Origin: Mycobacterium sp. Aquia_216
GTDB lineage: Bacteria; Actinomycetota; Actinomycetes; Mycobacteriales; Mycobacteriaceae
Direction of reading: 5' to 3'
Assembly (NCBI RefSeq): GCF_026723865.1
Contig: NZ_CP113529.1
Coordinates: 1,364,001 to 1,428,000, forward strand
DNA length: 64,000 nucleotides
Shown one piece after another: positions 45,149 to 56,566 of the stretch; within the stretch, counting starts at the first letter, position 1; the number at the start of each line of letters is the position of its first letter. Below the pieces are notes generated by a model, which was not told the DNA's origin, made no database searches, and was given only the letters and a program-made list of their open reading frames with translations. Made by a program: the position numbers and the translations under genes.

Positions 45149-46519
45149 GTGCCCCACCAACCGACGACCTGGGCGCACGTCAGCGGTTACCGGTTCCTGC
45201 TGCGTCGCATCGAGCGTGCGTTGCTGAGCGGTGATACCGGGGCGTCCAGCGAACCCCTGCGAGCGCGCGCCGCGCCGCTGACGATCGGCTGCGTCCTGGC
45301 TGCCGTCGTGGTGGCGGCAGGTGTGTTTTTTGGCTTGCTGCGGCCCCAGGCGCGGCTCGATCGCGCCCAGATCGTGATGGGCAGGGATTCCGGAGCGCTC
45401 TATGTGCGAGTCGGCGACACCTGGCACCCGGTACTGAATCTGGCTTCAGCGCGGTTGATCGCGGCGACCGATGCCAATCCGCAGCCCGTGTCGGAGTCTG
45501 AATTGCGCCACACCAAACGTGGTCCGCTGCTGGGTATTCCGGGTGCACCGCAGCTTCTTGGTGCGCCGCTGTCAGGCGACGATGCGGTGTGGACGATCTG
45601 CGACACCGACGGTGCGACGCCGACGACGGTCGTCGTCGGGCCTACCCCGGGCCTGTCGGTCCATCGCCTGGCCCGCGATCAGGCTGTCCTGGTCACACCG
45701 GGTACGGGCCCGCCGTCGTATCTGCTCTACAACGGGCAGCGCGCCGTGGTGGATCTCGCGGACACGGCGGTAGTGCGTGCACTGCGACTGGAAGGTCACG
45801 CCCCGGTTGTCGTCTCGCAGTCGTTGCTCAATGTGGTTCCGGAGGGGCCCCCGATCACCGCTCCCCGGATTCCTGGCGCGGGCGGCAAGGCGGCCGGGCT
45901 CCCCGACTTTCCCGTCGGCAGTGTGCTGCGCATCACACGCGGGGACGGTGACGAGTATTACGCCGTCCTGAGCACCGGGGTCCAGCGCGTCGGACAGGTC
46001 GCTGCGGATCTGTTGCGTTTCAGCGACTCGCGGGGCACCGCCACCATGATCGCGGTTCCGCCAGACGCGATTCGTGGCGCGCAGATCGTCAACACGCTGC
46101 CGGTGGGCACCTTCCCCGAACGCGCGCCTACAGACGGCGGCCAGGGCGGCGCCGCTACCACCGTGTGCGCGACATCCGGGGCCGCGTTGCTCACTGCGAA
46201 CGGCCTACCGCTGCCGGTCGGTCAGGCTCCAGTGGCCCTGTCACAAGCCGACGGTCGGGGTCCTGCGCTCGATGGCGTCTATCTACCGCCTGGCCGAAGT
46301 GCCTACGTGCGCGGGAGCGGCGGGGACGGCACCCGCTACCTGGTCACCGACACCGGGGTGCGGTTCGCGATCCATGACAACGACGCCGCGCATGACCTCG
46401 GTCTGCACACGGACCCGATCCCGGTGCCATGGCCGATGCTTGCGGCGCTGCCATCCGGGCCGGAGCTGAGCAGGGCGAAGGCGTCAGTCGCCCGCGACGT
46501 CGTCGCTGGCGCTCCGTAG
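45149..46519 (+). CDS. eccB4: ESX-4 secretion system protein EccB4
   Basis: 456 aa from GTG 45149, with GGAGG at 45141-45145; upstream in-frame codons are not part of it. The short cytosolic N-terminus HVSGYRFLLRRIERALL is the EccB signature, followed by one membrane helix (LTIGCVLAAVVVAAGVFFG, ~44-62). A large periplasmic R1-R4-type repeat domain with RAQIVMGRDSGALYVRVGDT and LLGIPGAPQLL completes it. It stabilises the ESX membrane complex. The last 36 nt overlap the convergent mycP4. Corresponds to Rv3450c. Confidence 0.95.
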   Translation: MPHQPTTWAHVSGYRFLLRRIERALLSGDTGASSEPLRARAAPLTIGCVLAAVVVAAGVFFGLLRPQARLDRAQIVMGRDSGALYVRVGDTWHPVLNLASARLIAATDANPQPVSESELRHTKRGPLLGIPGAPQLLGAPLSGDDAVWTICDTDGATPTTVVVGPTPGLSVHRLARDQAVLVTPGTGPPSYLLYNGQRAVVDLADTAVVRALRLEGHAPVVVSQSLLNVVPEGPPITAPRIPGAGGKAAGLPDFPVGSVLRITRGDGDEYYAVLSTGVQRVGQVAADLLRFSDSRGTATMIAVPPDAIRGAQIVNTLPVGTFPERAPTDGGQGGAATTVCATSGAALLTANGLPLPVGQAPVALSQADGRGPALDGVYLPPGRSAYVRGSGGDGTRYLVTDTGVRFAIHDNDAAHDLGLHTDPIPVPWPMLAALPSGPELSRAKASVARDVVAGAP

Positions 46520-47794
46520 CCGACGCTTGGCCGCACCGAAGACCAGGGCGCCCATCAGAGCGATCAAGCACATGATCGTCCCGCGCAACGCGGTGTCCCG
46601 CGCACGAGAATTCGTTGGGCTGGGTGGGGGCGCCGCGACCGGCAACGGCGCCGACGGTGGTTTGGCGATACTGCCGGGAGGACTCGAGTCGGTGCTCACC
46701 GCGGCAAGGACATCGACTGTCCCGTTGCCGACCAACGGATTCCACCCGGCCGGCGGATGATGCGCCGACGTTTCGATGCGTTGCATCACCTGCCGCGCAG
46801 TCAGCGCCGGGAACCGGGCCCGAATCAGCGCCGCGAGTCCGCTGACGACGGGTGCGGCGTAACTGGTTCCGGACAGTGGTGCAGAGCTCAGCGAGGTCAC
46901 CGCCTCTCCGTTCGCGGCGACGTCGACCCAGGGGCCGGCAAGGGTGAAGGCCGACGGCGCTCCGTCGGCGTTGACCGAACCGACGGTCAGCACGTAGTCG
47001 TCGTACCAGGCCGGGCTGACGGCGACCGAGATGGTCTGCCAGGTCGCATCCGGGCGCTGTGGCGGACACTGTCCCCCGCCGGCGGTATTTCCGGCCGCGG
47101 CCACGACGACCGCATTCTTGACGTCGACCGCGTAGGCCAGAGCGGCGCCCAGCGCCCGGTCGTCAAGGGCCGACGTCACCGGCGCGCACGCCACCGATGA
47201 AATGTTGATGACGGACGCGCCAAGGTCGGCGGCGGTCCGGACCGCTCTCGCCATGGTGTCCACGTCGCCGATCCCCGAGGTCGACGGGTCGGTTGCCGGA
47301 GCGAATTTCGAACTGGACTGACGGATGCTGATCAACGTGACGTCGGGCGCCACGCCGCTGAAGCTGTCGGTTTTGGAATTTGTTGCAGCGGCGATGATTC
47401 CGGCGACCAGGGTCCCGTGGGCGTCGCAATCCTGGGTGCCGTCACCGGTGAACACATAGTCGCCGCCCGCCACCACATCGGGCAGCCGATGGTGTCGCGA
47501 AACGCCGGTGTCGATAACCGCGACTCGTTGGCCTGCGCCGCGGGTGAGCTGCCAGACACGCGGTAAGTCGAGCGCTGCGAGCTGATTCGGGCCTGGTCTC
47601 GGGTCCCCCGTCCCCATCGTGCAAACCTCGCGTTGCACCGTTGGCCTCGGCGGCGCCGGCAACGCCGGCTTGGGCAGCAACCTGTCGTCGATTTCCGGCG
47701 GCGAAACTGCTTGTGCCGAAGGCGTTCCAAAGCCCGACAGTGCCATCAGCACCGATACCGCCATCAGTCGCGCGGCGCGGGAGGTGCTCAGCTC
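46484..47794 (-). CDS. mycP4: Mycosin-4, subtilisin-like serine protease
   Basis: 436 aa from GTG 47794, which overlaps the eccD4 stop by 7 nt; the frame is open to 47989 but that lies inside eccD4. Signal peptide LMAVSVLMALSGFGTPSAQA, catalytic Asp96 (VAVIDTGVSRH), His127 (DCDAHGTLVAGI), Ser312 (LSGTSYAAPVVSG), and a C-terminal membrane helix (IMCLIALMGALVFGAAKR). The loop before the Ser (TSLSSAPLSG) is short. Mycosins are needed for stability of the ESX complex. The 3' end overlaps eccB4 antisense by 36 nt. Confidence 0.94.
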   Translation of the reverse strand, partial: ELSTSRAARLMAVSVLMALSGFGTPSAQAVSPPEIDDRLLPKPALPAPPRPTVQREVCTMGTGDPRPGPNQLAALDLPRVWQLTRGAGQRVAVIDTGVSRHHRLPDVVAGGDYVFTGDGTQDCDAHGTLVAGIIAAATNSKTDSFSGVAPDVTLISIRQSSSKFAPATDPSTSGIGDVDTMARAVRTAADLGASVINISSVACAPVTSALDDRALGAALAYAVDVKNAVVVAAAGNTAGGGQCPPQRPDATWQTISVAVSPAWYDDYVLTVGSVNADGAPSAFTLAGPWVDVAANGEAVTSLSSAPLSGTSYAAPVVSGLAALIRARFPALTARQVMQRIETSAHHPPAGWNPLVGNGTVDVLAAVSTDSSPPGSIAKPPSAPLPVAAPPPSPTNSRARDTALRGTIMCLIALMGALVFGAAKRRLRSASDDVAGD

Positions 47795-49161
47795 CACGTC
47801 GGATGCAGACTGCGGGCGACGCCGTAGAGGCCGCATAGCCAACAGGTCAGGGGCGCCATCGCGATCAGGAGCACACACTCCGATAGCTCGATGCCCTTTC
47901 GCGCCAGGGGGGACAGCGACATCCCAGGAGCGACGAACCCGAGATAGACTGCCCCGGCGACGAGCGACACCGTCGCCGCGACAATCCATGGGCCATGCTC
48001 TGGAGCACCGAGCGCGGCAACGCCTAACGTCGTCGCGATAACGGCCACTGCGCTTATGACACCCACCAACGTCCCTTTTCTATCAAGCGAATTGGCGCGC
48101 AGCAGCAGGAGCCCGCCGGTGACGCCCGCGAAGGCGATGCAACCGGGCCGCGGTGCGCCCACCAATACAGTGACGATCGCGCCGACGGCCGCTGTGGATG
48201 AGAATGCGGCCAACAGACTGGCCAACCAGGCATCAGCACGGAGAGTCTTGGCAACCAAACAGTCTGCCGCTGCATTCTGGTCGGTTGGCTTCGGCGATAA
48301 TCCGGCCAGGACAACCGCCGCGCGTGCCGCTATCTGAAGCAGGCCAAGCGATACCAGCGTCAAAAGCGGACTCACCACGCGCAACGAAGCACCGGTGATC
48401 ATACCCGCGAACGCTGCGACACCGGCGACCATGGCGAAGCACGACACTGCGGTCAATGTGGTTGTCCCACAGTCTGATATGTTCATCACCAGCACGGCCG
48501 TGACCGCCGCCGCAGCAGTTGCCAGAAGCACATTGGGGAGACCCGGGGTGCCCGGGACCGCCAAAAAACCCGCAATCGCGGCGAACGTCGTAGCGACCAG
48601 GCTCAGCGTGAGACCGGCCATCGCGTCACGGTATGCGCGCTGCGCGAGTGCCGCCAGCAGCGTGGCCGCGACCGCGACAAGCGCCACCATTCCTGTCGTA
48701 GGAAAGTCACGAACAGTGTTGTCGATGAGGGCATTTCGCGCCAGTGCCAGGCCGCCAATACCGGTCAGGCAGCCGGCCGCCACCGCGGCGGTAAGCCGCA
48801 TCGCCCGGCGATTCTGGGACGGATTCCAGTTCTGCCCGTCAAGTATCTCCGACACAGCCTCCGCTAGGTCGTCATAGCGCAATGCGGGTGACGGAGTTCC
48901 GCACTTGCTCAAGACAAGAACGTCGCCGTCTCGGATATCGCTCTGCGCCAGAGTCGTTGACGAATCCAAAGCGACCGAACCGGGGACCGACAGCCGGTAG
49001 CGCGCCATCGGATCGCTGATGCCGTGGGCCTTGAGGGTGTCGACGATTGGCGGGATCAGGGTGGCCACCGGCATTCCCGATGGCAGCGTCAGGTCGACGA
49101 CGGCAGTGCCGGCATGCACGGACACGCGGCGTAGCCCCGGATCGGACACAGACAACCTCAA
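47788..49161 (-). CDS. eccD4: ESX-4 secretion system membrane protein EccD4
   Basis: 457 aa. N-terminal ubiquitin-like domain (~1-90; [20 protein letters not shown]) followed by about eleven membrane helices, e.g. [19 protein letters not shown] and [20 protein letters not shown]. It forms the channel-like core of the type VII membrane complex. It is divergent from eccC4 over 126 bp, so one intergenic region probably drives both arms of the locus. mycP4 overlaps its end. Corresponds to Rv3448. Confidence 0.94.
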   Translation of the reverse strand: MRLSVSDPGLRRVSVHAGTAVVDLTLPSGMPVATLIPPIVDTLKAHGISDPMARYRLSVPGSVALDSSTTLAQSDIRDGDVLVLSKCGTPSPALRYDDLAEAVSEILDGQNWNPSQNRRAMRLTAAVAAGCLTGIGGLALARNALIDNTVRDFPTTGMVALVAVAATLLAALAQRAYRDAMAGLTLSLVATTFAAIAGFLAVPGTPGLPNVLLATAAAAVTAVLVMNISDCGTTTLTAVSCFAMVAGVAAFAGMITGASLRVVSPLLTLVSLGLLQIAARAAVVLAGLSPKPTDQNAAADCLVAKTLRADAWLASLLAAFSSTAAVGAIVTVLVGAPRPGCIAFAGVTGGLLLLRANSLDRKGTLVGVISAVAVIATTLGVAALGAPEHGPWIVAATVSLVAGAVYLGFVAPGMSLSPLARKGIELSECVLLIAMAPLTCWLCGLYGVARSLHPTWS

Positions 49162-49287
49162 CCTCTTCAGATTCGGATGATCAAAACGCTAAGCCAATTC
49201 CGACACGCCGGTATCCGGTTGTCCACAGGCGAGTTGCGCTCAGTTCTGCCGCTGCTTACCGTCGTCGCACGCTGGGGAGGGGCCGGG

Positions 49288-52200
49288 ATGACTCAGGGAT
49301 TCGTGCCTGTGGTGCGGCAGGTGCTGCCCGAAGTCGCGACCGCGGACATCATCGTTGCCGCGCCGCCGCAGCTGCCGCACTCGACAACACCCAGCCTGCT
49401 GATGCGCGTGCTACCGGTGGGCATGTCCATCGCAACCGTGGGCGTGACGGCGACGACCTTCTTCTCAGGCTCGGCCGTCACTCGCAACCCGGCCTTCCTG
49501 GCCTTGCCGATGATGATGCTGGTTTCTTTTGCGCTGACATCGCTCACCCAACGCGGCCGCCGCCATGGTGGCGAGATCGACGCGGGCCGAGCCGACTACC
49601 TGGGCTACCTGACGCGTCTGCGCCGTACGGTTGCCGAAACGGCTGCGGCGCAGCGCGCCGCACTCAACTGGAGTCATCCCGACCCTGCGGCGCTATGGAC
49701 CTTGATCGGCGGCCCGCGGATGTGGGAGCGTCGAGCGACTGACCGCGACTTCTGCCTGGTTCGGGTCGGGCTTGGTACTCAGCCACTTTCGACCAGGTTG
49801 TTGGCCCCTGAACTCCACGCCGGAGAGCGGGCGGATCCGGTCACCGTCGCGGCCGCGAATCGCTTCATCCGCACACACGCGACGATCGCGAACGTGCCCG
49901 TCACGGTTGACCTGACCGCGAGTACGCCGGTGACCATCGACGGGAATTTGGCCGAAGTGCGCGGACTGCTGCGCGCGATGATCTGCCAGCTGGTCGTGTT
50001 GCACTCTCCGGATCAGTTGCGGATTGTCGGCGTGATCGAGGCCCGGAACCGATCACACTGGGATTGGTTGAAGTGGTTGCCGCACAACCAACATCCCGCC
50101 GTCAGCGATTCGGCGGGCACTGCCCGCATGGTGTATCAAACCGTGGCGGAGGCAAAGTGCGCACTGACCGGTGCCGGACTGCCGCCGCGCGTGGTGGTGA
50201 TCGGTGACCTGGAGGGGCGCGGTGACCTTGACAGCGCGGGGATCATCACCGGCGCGATCGTTCTCGAGACCGGGCCGTGCCGCATCGGCTCGCCGTTGAC
50301 GATCGAGCATGCCGGCGGGGTTCTGGCGTTGACGCACCCCGACCAGATGGATCCGGTAGACGCGTTGATTTGTGCGCGCCGGCTTGCCGCATATCGGGTC
50401 GATGCGCGGTGCGACCGAGTTGTCGGACCGGGGTGGCCGGGTCTGGTCGGAATCGACGACATTGCCCAATTCGACCCGATCACGCTGTGGCGCAGCAACG
50501 ATCAGCGTGCTCGGCTTCGTGTTCCGATCGGAAGCACGATCGATGGCGTGCCGCTCGAGCTGGATATCAAGGAGCCCGCGGAAAACGGCATGGGGCCGCA
50601 TGGGCTCTGTGTGGGTGCGACCGGCTCGGGCAAGTCGGAGCTGCTGCGCACGGTCGCACTGGGCATGATGGCGCGCAACTCTCCGGAAGTTCTGAACCTG
50701 CTCCTCATCGACTTTAAAGGGGGTGCAACGTTTCTCGACCTGGCACGCGCTCCGCACGTTGCCGCGGTGATCACGAATCTCTGTGAGGAAGCGCCACTGG
50801 TCGCGCGGATGCAAGACGCGCTAGCCGGTGAGATGAACCGTCGGCAGGAGTTGCTGCGGACGGCAGGGTGCGCGAGCGTCGCGGCATACGAGCAGGCTCG
50901 TCGGGCCGGCGCGGGATTGACCGCCCTGCCCGCGCTGTTCATCGTGGTCGACGAGTTCTCCGAACTGCTCAGCCAGCACCCCGGTTTCGCCGACATGTTC
51001 GTCGCGATCGGTCGACTCGGGCGGTCCTTGGGCATGCACCTATTGCTCGCCAGTCAGCGACTCGACGAAGGCCGATTGCGCGGGCTGGAAGCCCACCTGT
51101 CGTATCGGGTGTGCTTGAAGACTCTGTCCGCCAGCGAATCGCGAATCGTCTTGGGAACGGCCGACGCCTACGAGCTGCCGAACACACCTGGAGCGGGACT
51201 GCTGCGTCCCGGCAGCGGTGAGCTGATGCGGTTCCAAACGACATTCGTGTCGGGTCCGCTGTCCGCAGACGGATCGGCTCGTGACACCGGACCGGCACAT
51301 CTGGAGACGTCGGCGTCGGTTCGGATGTTCACCGCACAGGCCGTGGGATCGATCGCCCGGGTCGCCGATTTGGACAGCTCACCGGCACCCACCATGCTGC
51401 GGACGGTGCTGGACCGGCTGTCCGGACACGGGCCGCCCGCACATCGCGTATGGCTACCACCGCTCGGTTCAGCGCCGCCATTGGACAGCTTGTTGCGCGA
51501 TGCCGAATGGAAACCTCTGACTGTAGTCATCGGAATTGTCGACCGCCCGTTCGAGCAGCGCCGCACTCCGCTCGTGGTCGAGTTGTCCGGGGCCGCGGGA
51601 AATGTCGCGATCGTGGGTGCACCGCAATCGGGTAAGTCGACCACACTGCGGACGCTGATCACCGCGTTGGCTCACACTCACGATCCGGGTCAGGTGCAGT
51701 TCTACTGTCTGGACTTCGGCGGTGGAACGCTGGCGTCGCTACGCACGTTGCCACATGTCGGCGCGATCGCGACCAGAGCCGAACCCCCGCTCGTCGCGCG
51801 CATGATCGCCGAGATCGAATCCATCGTGCGCTCCCGGGAGGTCGCCTGTTGCGAGCACGACACCGATGGCGGCGACCCATTCGGCGATGTCTTTCTCGTC
51901 ATCGACGGCTGGGCGAACCTGCGCCACGAGTTTGAAGTCGAGGAAGCGATCACCGCTATTGCGGGCCAGGGCCTTTCGTTTGGTGTGCACGTCGTGCTGT
52001 CGGCCTCGCGCTGGGCGGAGATCAGGCCGTCGCTCAAGGATCAGATCGGCACGCGCATCGAATTACGGCTGGGCGATCCCGCCGATTCCGAGCTGGACCG
52101 AAAACGAGCGCACGAGGTGCCCCGTGACCGGCCGGGCCGCGGTTTGTCCCACGATGGACTGCACATGGTCATTTCGTTGCCGATCGACGTAGACGAGCTG

Positions 52201-52992
52201 CGATGCGACCATGGTGAGTTAGCCGCCCCGCCGGTACCGCTACTGCCCACGCACGTAGACCACCACGTCGTCGTGGATCAGGCGGGCGACGAATTCAGCG
52301 GGCGCATACTCCTTGGTCTCGAGCAGCGTCGACTGCGGCCCGTCGCAGTCGATTTCGTGCGTAATTCGCATCTGCTGATCATCGGGGACAACGAATGCGG
52401 AAAGACCGCAACCCTGCGCGCGTTGTGCCGCGAAATTGTTCGGACGAAGACGGCTGCCGAGGCGCAATTACTTCTCGTCGACGTTCGGCGCACCCTGCTC
52501 GGCGTTGTGGAGTCGCAACATCTCGCGGGTTATGCCATGTCGCCAACCGCGCTCAGGGCGCTGTGGCCGGACGTGCTCGATCTGCTGCAGTCCCGGATGC
52601 CCCCTGCGGACGTGACTCAGGCACAGCTGCGGGCCAGATCCTGGTGGTCCGGCCCCGACGTTTACGTCGTGGTCGACGACTACGACCTGGTCGCCACTCA
52701 GGCCGGAAATCCGTTGCTGGGCCTGCTCGAATACTTGCCGCATGCAAGGGATCTGGGATTGCATGTGGTTGTGGCCCGGCGCAGCGGGGGCGCGGCGCGC
52801 GGGCTCTTCGAACCATTACTGGCCGGGTTGCGTGAGATCGGCTGCCTGGGGCTGATGATGAGTACGCGCCCGGATGACGGCTCCCTATTGGGTCCGGGAC
52901 GTCCGGCGCGGTTGCCGCCGGGGCGGGGCGTTTTGGTCACCGCCGGCGGCGACGAACAGGTCGTCCAGGTGGGCTGGAGTCCGGAATCGTGA
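49288..52992 (+). CDS. eccC4: ESX-4 FtsK/SpoIIIE-type ATPase EccC4
   Basis: 1234 aa from ATG 49288, with GGAGG at 49276-49280 (7-nt spacing); an earlier in-frame ATG at 49177 would add 37 residues lacking family sequence. Two N-terminal membrane helices ([34 protein letters not shown]), a DUF/arm region, then three ATPase domains. ATPase 1 has GATGSGKSE (~444) and VDEFSELLS (~554); ATPase 2 has [10 protein letters not shown] (~778); ATPase 3 has [10 protein letters not shown] (~1033). It powers and recognises ESX-4 substrates. Its stop overlaps the next start (GTGA). Corresponds to Rv3447c. Confidence 0.96.
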   Translation: MTQGFVPVVRQVLPEVATADIIVAAPPQLPHSTTPSLLMRVLPVGMSIATVGVTATTFFSGSAVTRNPAFLALPMMMLVSFALTSLTQRGRRHGGEIDAGRADYLGYLTRLRRTVAETAAAQRAALNWSHPDPAALWTLIGGPRMWERRATDRDFCLVRVGLGTQPLSTRLLAPELHAGERADPVTVAAANRFIRTHATIANVPVTVDLTASTPVTIDGNLAEVRGLLRAMICQLVVLHSPDQLRIVGVIEARNRSHWDWLKWLPHNQHPAVSDSAGTARMVYQTVAEAKCALTGAGLPPRVVVIGDLEGRGDLDSAGIITGAIVLETGPCRIGSPLTIEHAGGVLALTHPDQMDPVDALICARRLAAYRVDARCDRVVGPGWPGLVGIDDIAQFDPITLWRSNDQRARLRVPIGSTIDGVPLELDIKEPAENGMGPHGLCVGATGSGKSELLRTVALGMMARNSPEVLNLLLIDFKGGATFLDLARAPHVAAVITNLCEEAPLVARMQDALAGEMNRRQELLRTAGCASVAAYEQARRAGAGLTALPALFIVVDEFSELLSQHPGFADMFVAIGRLGRSLGMHLLLASQRLDEGRLRGLEAHLSYRVCLKTLSASESRIVLGTADAYELPNTPGAGLLRPGSGELMRFQTTFVSGPLSADGSARDTGPAHLETSASVRMFTAQAVGSIARVADLDSSPAPTMLRTVLDRLSGHGPPAHRVWLPPLGSAPPLDSLLRDAEWKPLTVVIGIVDRPFEQRRTPLVVELSGAAGNVAIVGAPQSGKSTTLRTLITALAHTHDPGQVQFYCLDFGGGTLASLRTLPHVGAIATRAEPPLVARMIAEIESIVRSREVACCEHDTDGGDPFGDVFLVIDGWANLRHEFEVEEAITAIAGQGLSFGVHVVLSASRWAEIRPSLKDQIGTRIELRLGDPADSELDRKRAHEVPRDRPGRGLSHDGLHMVISLPIDVDELRCDHGELAAPPVPLLPTHVDHHVVVDQAGDEFSGRILLGLEQRRLRPVAVDFVRNSHLLIIGDNECGKTATLRALCREIVRTKTAAEAQLLLVDVRRTLLGVVESQHLAGYAMSPTALRALWPDVLDLLQSRMPPADVTQAQLRARSWWSGPDVYVVVDDYDLVATQAGNPLLGLLEYLPHARDLGLHVVVARRSGGAARGLFEPLLAGLREIGCLGLMMSTRPDDGSLLGPGRPARLPPGRGVLVTAGGDEQVVQVGWSPES

Positions 52993-54230
52993 GCGGCCAC
53001 CGCGCCGTCATCGCGACAGGCCTGGGCAGAATCAGCCGGTTATGTTGCGGCACAGGAACGGTCGACGACGACATCGCCGAGATTCTGCACGCGGCTCTGG
53101 ATGCGATTGACGATCAAGTCGCGCTGGTCGACGGGCGGCCGCTCGCCGTCGATTCGTTGTGGCGCGGCGGGTTGCGGTCGTTGCACTGCGGGAACCTGGA
53201 CGCGCAGAAGGCAATTCAGGTGGTACACCCGTCGTGGTGGCCGTCGTCGCGGGTCGACGTAGTCGCCGCGGCCGCGGCGGCCCTGTCCGACGACGTGCAG
53301 GTACGCCCGCGGTCGTGGTTGCTCAGGCAGGCAACGGGTCAGCAAGCAGCGGTGGTGGTGGAGATTGCTGAGCGGTTGGTAGCGATCGCAGCTGACGATG
53401 TCGTGGCCGTAGCGCGCGGGGTAGAGCACCATTGTGCGGCCGAGCAGATCACCCGCCTTGTCGCCGAAATGACCGAGGGGAAAGCGGCCACCGTGCTGAT
53501 CGATGTGCCCGCAGCGGTTTCCGGGGCGCAGGCGCTTGCGACGGTGATCGCGGCCGGTCTGCGCCGAAGTGGCCAAAAAGTGGTGGAGGTCGACTGGGCC
53601 CGGCTGTTGCGGCTGACGGGGTCGGGGACCTTCAGCGCTCAGGACGAGGTGCTGCGGCCGCAGTCGGATGTCGATGGCCACCGAGTGCGATCACGCCGAC
53701 CGATGTTTGCCGGTTTTGCCGTTGCCGCTGCCGTGTTCGCCACGACAATGCCGGCGATCACGGCCGGTCGGCATCGCGACGTCGCGCCGACGAATGCGGC
53801 GCCGACGACATATCTGGTGGAAGGCCGGGTTGCGCTGACGGTTCCGGCGCAGTGGCCGACACAGCGCGTGGTCGCCGGGCCCGGTTCGGCCCGGGTGCAG
53901 GTTTCGTCGCCGTCAGATCCCGAAGTGGCGCTGCACGTCACACAGTCGCCGATTCCCGTGGAGACGCTCAGTGCCACCGCCGACCGGTTGAGGCGCGCGA
54001 TCGATACCGAACCCGCCGGTGTGTTTGTCGACTTCGACCCGGCCGGGTTTACCGCCGGTCGGCCGGCGGTGACCTATCGAGAAGTACGCCCCACCCACCA
54101 CGTGCGCTGGACGGTGCTGGTTGATGGATCGGTTCGGATCAGTGTCGGATGCCAGAGCCGGCCGGGCGGCGAGGATGCCGTTCGCGATGTGTGCGCGCAG
54201 GCGGTGCGGTCTGCCCACGCGATCGGATGA
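52989..54230 (+). CDS. Type VII secretion-associated protein, Rv3446c family
   Basis: 413 aa from GTG 52989, ATGA-style overlap (GTGA) with eccC4. The N-terminal ~220 residues are soluble ([20 protein letters not shown]). A single membrane helix [20 protein letters not shown] lies near residue 238, and the extracytoplasmic C-terminus has [15 protein letters not shown] and [18 protein letters not shown]. This family is always found inside ESX-4 loci; the function is not established. Its position between eccC4 and the esx pair supports a role in the complex. Confidence 0.88.
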   Translation: MSGHRAVIATGLGRISRLCCGTGTVDDDIAEILHAALDAIDDQVALVDGRPLAVDSLWRGGLRSLHCGNLDAQKAIQVVHPSWWPSSRVDVVAAAAAALSDDVQVRPRSWLLRQATGQQAAVVVEIAERLVAIAADDVVAVARGVEHHCAAEQITRLVAEMTEGKAATVLIDVPAAVSGAQALATVIAAGLRRSGQKVVEVDWARLLRLTGSGTFSAQDEVLRPQSDVDGHRVRSRRPMFAGFAVAAAVFATTMPAITAGRHRDVAPTNAAPTTYLVEGRVALTVPAQWPTQRVVAGPGSARVQVSSPSDPEVALHVTQSPIPVETLSATADRLRRAIDTEPAGVFVDFDPAGFTAGRPAVTYREVRPTHHVRWTVLVDGSVRISVGCQSRPGGEDAVRDVCAQAVRSAHAIG

Positions 54231-54314
54231 GTCTCCGAGACGAGCCGCGGAAATCGGATGGAACCGAATCGGGGCTGGCGCGGTCGTACTTGGTATCAGA
54301 AGGGAAGGAGAAGG

Positions 54315-54641
54315 GTGACTACACCACCGGGTGCGAACACGCTGAGCGCCGACTTTGACCTGATGCGCTCGGTCGCGGGCACGACCGACGCCCGCAACGA
54401 AGAGATCCGGGCGCTGCTGCAGGCATTCATCGGACGCATGAGCAGCGTGCCCCCGTCGGTGTGGGGCGGGCTGGCGGCTGCCCGGTTCAAGGATGTGGTG
54501 GACCGCTGGAATGCCGAGTCGCTGCGGCTCTACCACGTGCTGCACGCGATCGCCGACACCATCCGGCACAACGAGGCCACGCTGCAAGACGCCGGCCAGA
54601 ACCATGCACACCACATCGGCGTTGCCGGCGCAGAACTGTGA
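54315..54641 (+). CDS. esxU: ESAT-6-like protein EsxU
   Basis: 108 aa from GTG 54315, with GAAGGAGAAGG upstream. WXG100 helical hairpin: [20 protein letters not shown], the WxG turn at [18 protein letters not shown], then [15 protein letters not shown]. It pairs with EsxT as the ESX-4 substrate dimer. 84 bp after the Rv3446c-like gene and 13 bp before esxT. Corresponds to Rv3445c. Confidence 0.93.
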   Translation: MTTPPGANTLSADFDLMRSVAGTTDARNEEIRALLQAFIGRMSSVPPSVWGGLAAARFKDVVDRWNAESLRLYHVLHAIADTIRHNEATLQDAGQNHAHHIGVAGAEL

Positions 54642-54654
54642 GAGGACGTTCCCC

Positions 54655-54951
54655 GTGGACCCAGTGCTTTCCTACAACTTCGGCGAAATCGAGCACTCGG
54701 TGCGCCAGGAGATCCACTCCACCTCGGCTCGTCTCAATGCCGCGCTTGATGAGCTGAGGTCGCAAATCGCCCCGCTGCAGCAGCTCTGGACCCGCGAAGC
54801 GGCGGCGGCCTACCAGGCTGAGCAGCTCAAATGGCACCAGGCCGCCACCGCGCTGAACGAGATCCTGGTCGACCTGGGCAACGCGGTGCGCGATGGCGCG
54901 GATGAGGTGGCTAGCGCCGATCGCCGGGCCGCCGGCGTCTGGGCAAGGTAG
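54655..54951 (+). CDS. esxT: ESAT-6-like protein EsxT
   Basis: 98 aa from GTG 54655. DPVLSYNFGEIEHSVRQEIH, then the turn QLWTREAAAAYQAEQ, where the WxG is WTR, and a second helix ALNEILVDLGNAVRDGADEV. WXG100 family partner of EsxU. It is the last gene of the ESX-4 run, followed by a strong terminator at 54967-55018. Corresponds to Rv3444c. Confidence 0.93.
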   Translation: MDPVLSYNFGEIEHSVRQEIHSTSARLNAALDELRSQIAPLQQLWTREAAAAYQAEQLKWHQAATALNEILVDLGNAVRDGADEVASADRRAAGVWAR

Positions 54952-54966
54952 CGGAAATTATGAGCC

Positions 54967-55018
54967 ACTGTGTGGTCCCGGCGGAAAGGAGAGCCGTCGG
55001 GACCGCACAGTCATTTTT
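54967..55018 (+). terminator. Strong intrinsic terminator after esxT
   Basis: A ~17-18-pair stem: ACTGTGTGGTCCCGGCGG pairs with CCGTCGGGACCGCACAGT (a few G-T pairs), loop AAAGGAGAG, followed by CATTTTTGG with five T. It sits 15 nt after the esxT stop and closes the ESX-4 operon. The best intrinsic terminator in the window. Confidence 0.8.
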
Positions 55019-55034
55019 GGATTAGTCTCGATCA

Positions 55035-55047
55035 ACGTTAGTAACGT
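55035..55047. promoter_or_regulatory. Palindrome abutting the HigA-type ORF
   Basis: ACGTTA-G-TAACGT, a perfect 6-bp inverted repeat immediately before ATG 55048. Antitoxins of the HigA type usually repress their own promoter by binding such a dyad. The role as operator is inference. Confidence 0.5.
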
Positions 55048-55437
55048 ATGGCGTTAGCATCAGGCGTTGGTCCGATCGTTCAGCGGCGGCGATACCAGAA
55101 GATCTGGGAGCTGCTTTGTCCGAAGGGGAGGGGCGCGACGGCCGATTTCGCACCTACTCACCCCGGCGCGATCCTCGCCGAGGAGTTCCTCGGACCACTG
55201 GGCATTACCCCCTACCGTCTCGCCAAAGAGATCCGGGTATCGCAGACGCGTGTGGGTGAGATTCTTGCCGGCAAGCGCCGGATTAGCGCCGACACCGGGC
55301 TGCGGCTCTCGCGGGCACTGGGGCTGAGCGACATGTTCTGGATCAACCTGCAGGCACGCTACGACGCCGACCGGGTTCGCCTCGAAAAGGGCGACGAGCT
55401 GGCGCACATCAACCGCCTGGTTGCTAGCGGCTCGTAG
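55048..55437 (+). CDS. higA: HigA-family antitoxin / XRE regulator, orphan
   Basis: 129 aa as opened from ATG 55048, but homology begins at residue ~32: DFAPTHPGAILAEEFLGPLG, ITPYRLAKEIRVSQTRVGEI, KRRISADTGLRLSRALGLSD, MFWINLQARYDADRVRL. This is the classic HigA helix-turn-helix antitoxin. The codon where such proteins normally start is ACG (55138-55140), behind a good AAGGGGAGGGG; an ATG-to-ACG change may have forced use of the upstream start. No complete toxin is adjacent, only a possible N-terminal trace in another frame. It may still act as an autoregulated DNA-binding protein. Confidence 0.75.
   Translation: MALASGVGPIVQRRRYQKIWELLCPKGRGATADFAPTHPGAILAEEFLGPLGITPYRLAKEIRVSQTRVGEILAGKRRISADTGLRLSRALGLSDMFWINLQARYDADRVRLEKGDELAHINRLVASGS
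55067..55110 (+). pseudogene. Possible HigB toxin N-terminal trace
   Basis: From TTG 55067 one frame reads VRSFSGGDTRR and, after a one-base shift, KIWEL. This resembles the start of RelE/HigB toxins (IRSF..D.T..IW). Only ~15 residues are recognisable, inside the 5' part of the HigA ORF. Weak on its own; its location directly before a HigA gene is what makes it credible. Confidence 0.3.
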
Positions 55438-55442
55438 TCATT

Positions 55443-55472
55443 TTGACCTGCGGGGATGTGGGTCGGTAAGCT
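55443..55472 (+). promoter_or_regulatory. SigA-type promoter of rplM-rpsI
   Basis: TTGACC (55443-55448), 18 bp, TAAGCT (55467-55472), about 125 nt before the rplM start. It lies directly after the HigA-type gene, so rplM-rpsI has its own promoter. Confidence 0.6.
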
Positions 55473-55602
55473 GCTCCGTTGGCGTGCGGTACGCCGGGGA
55501 CTCGGGTCAATGTCGGTCGCCGAGACCAAACCCCACCGTGGAACGCCTGACCGGCCCCCGGCTCGAACCGGGATCCACCCGAGAGAAGAGAAGGTAAGCG
55601 CT

Positions 55603-56042
55603 GTGCCCACCTACGCGCCAAAGGCGGGTGACACCACGAGGTCGTGGTACGTCATCGACGCCACGGACGTAGTGCTTGGCCGCCTTGCCGTCGCGGCAGC
55701 CACCCTGTTGCGCGGCAAGCACAAGCCGACGTTCGCCCCCAATGTCGATGGCGGCGATTACGTCATCGTCATCAACGCCGAAAAGGTCGCCCTCAGCGGC
55801 GACAAACTGCAGAGCAAGCTGGCCTACCGCCACTCGGGCTATCCCGGCGGTCTGCGCAGCCGCACGATCGGCGAGCTGCTGGAAAAGCACCCCACCCGCG
55901 TCGTCGAGAACGCGATCGTCGGCATGCTTCCGCACAACAAGCTCAGCAGTCAGATCCAGCGCAAACTCCACGTCTACGCCGGCCCGCAGCACCCCCACGC
56001 CGCGCAGCAGCCGGCTCCGTTCGAGATCAAGCAGGTGGCCCA

Positions 56043-56046
<4 letters not shown>
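55603..56046 (+). CDS. rplM: 50S ribosomal protein L13
   Basis: 147 aa from GTG 55603; in-frame codons upstream belong to the leader. [60 protein letters not shown] and [20 protein letters not shown] are canonical L13 blocks. An early-assembly 50S protein. Its TGA overlaps the rpsI GTG (GTGA). Confidence 0.98.
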
Positions 56047-56558
<512 letters not shown>

Positions 56559-56566
56559 TCGGCGAT

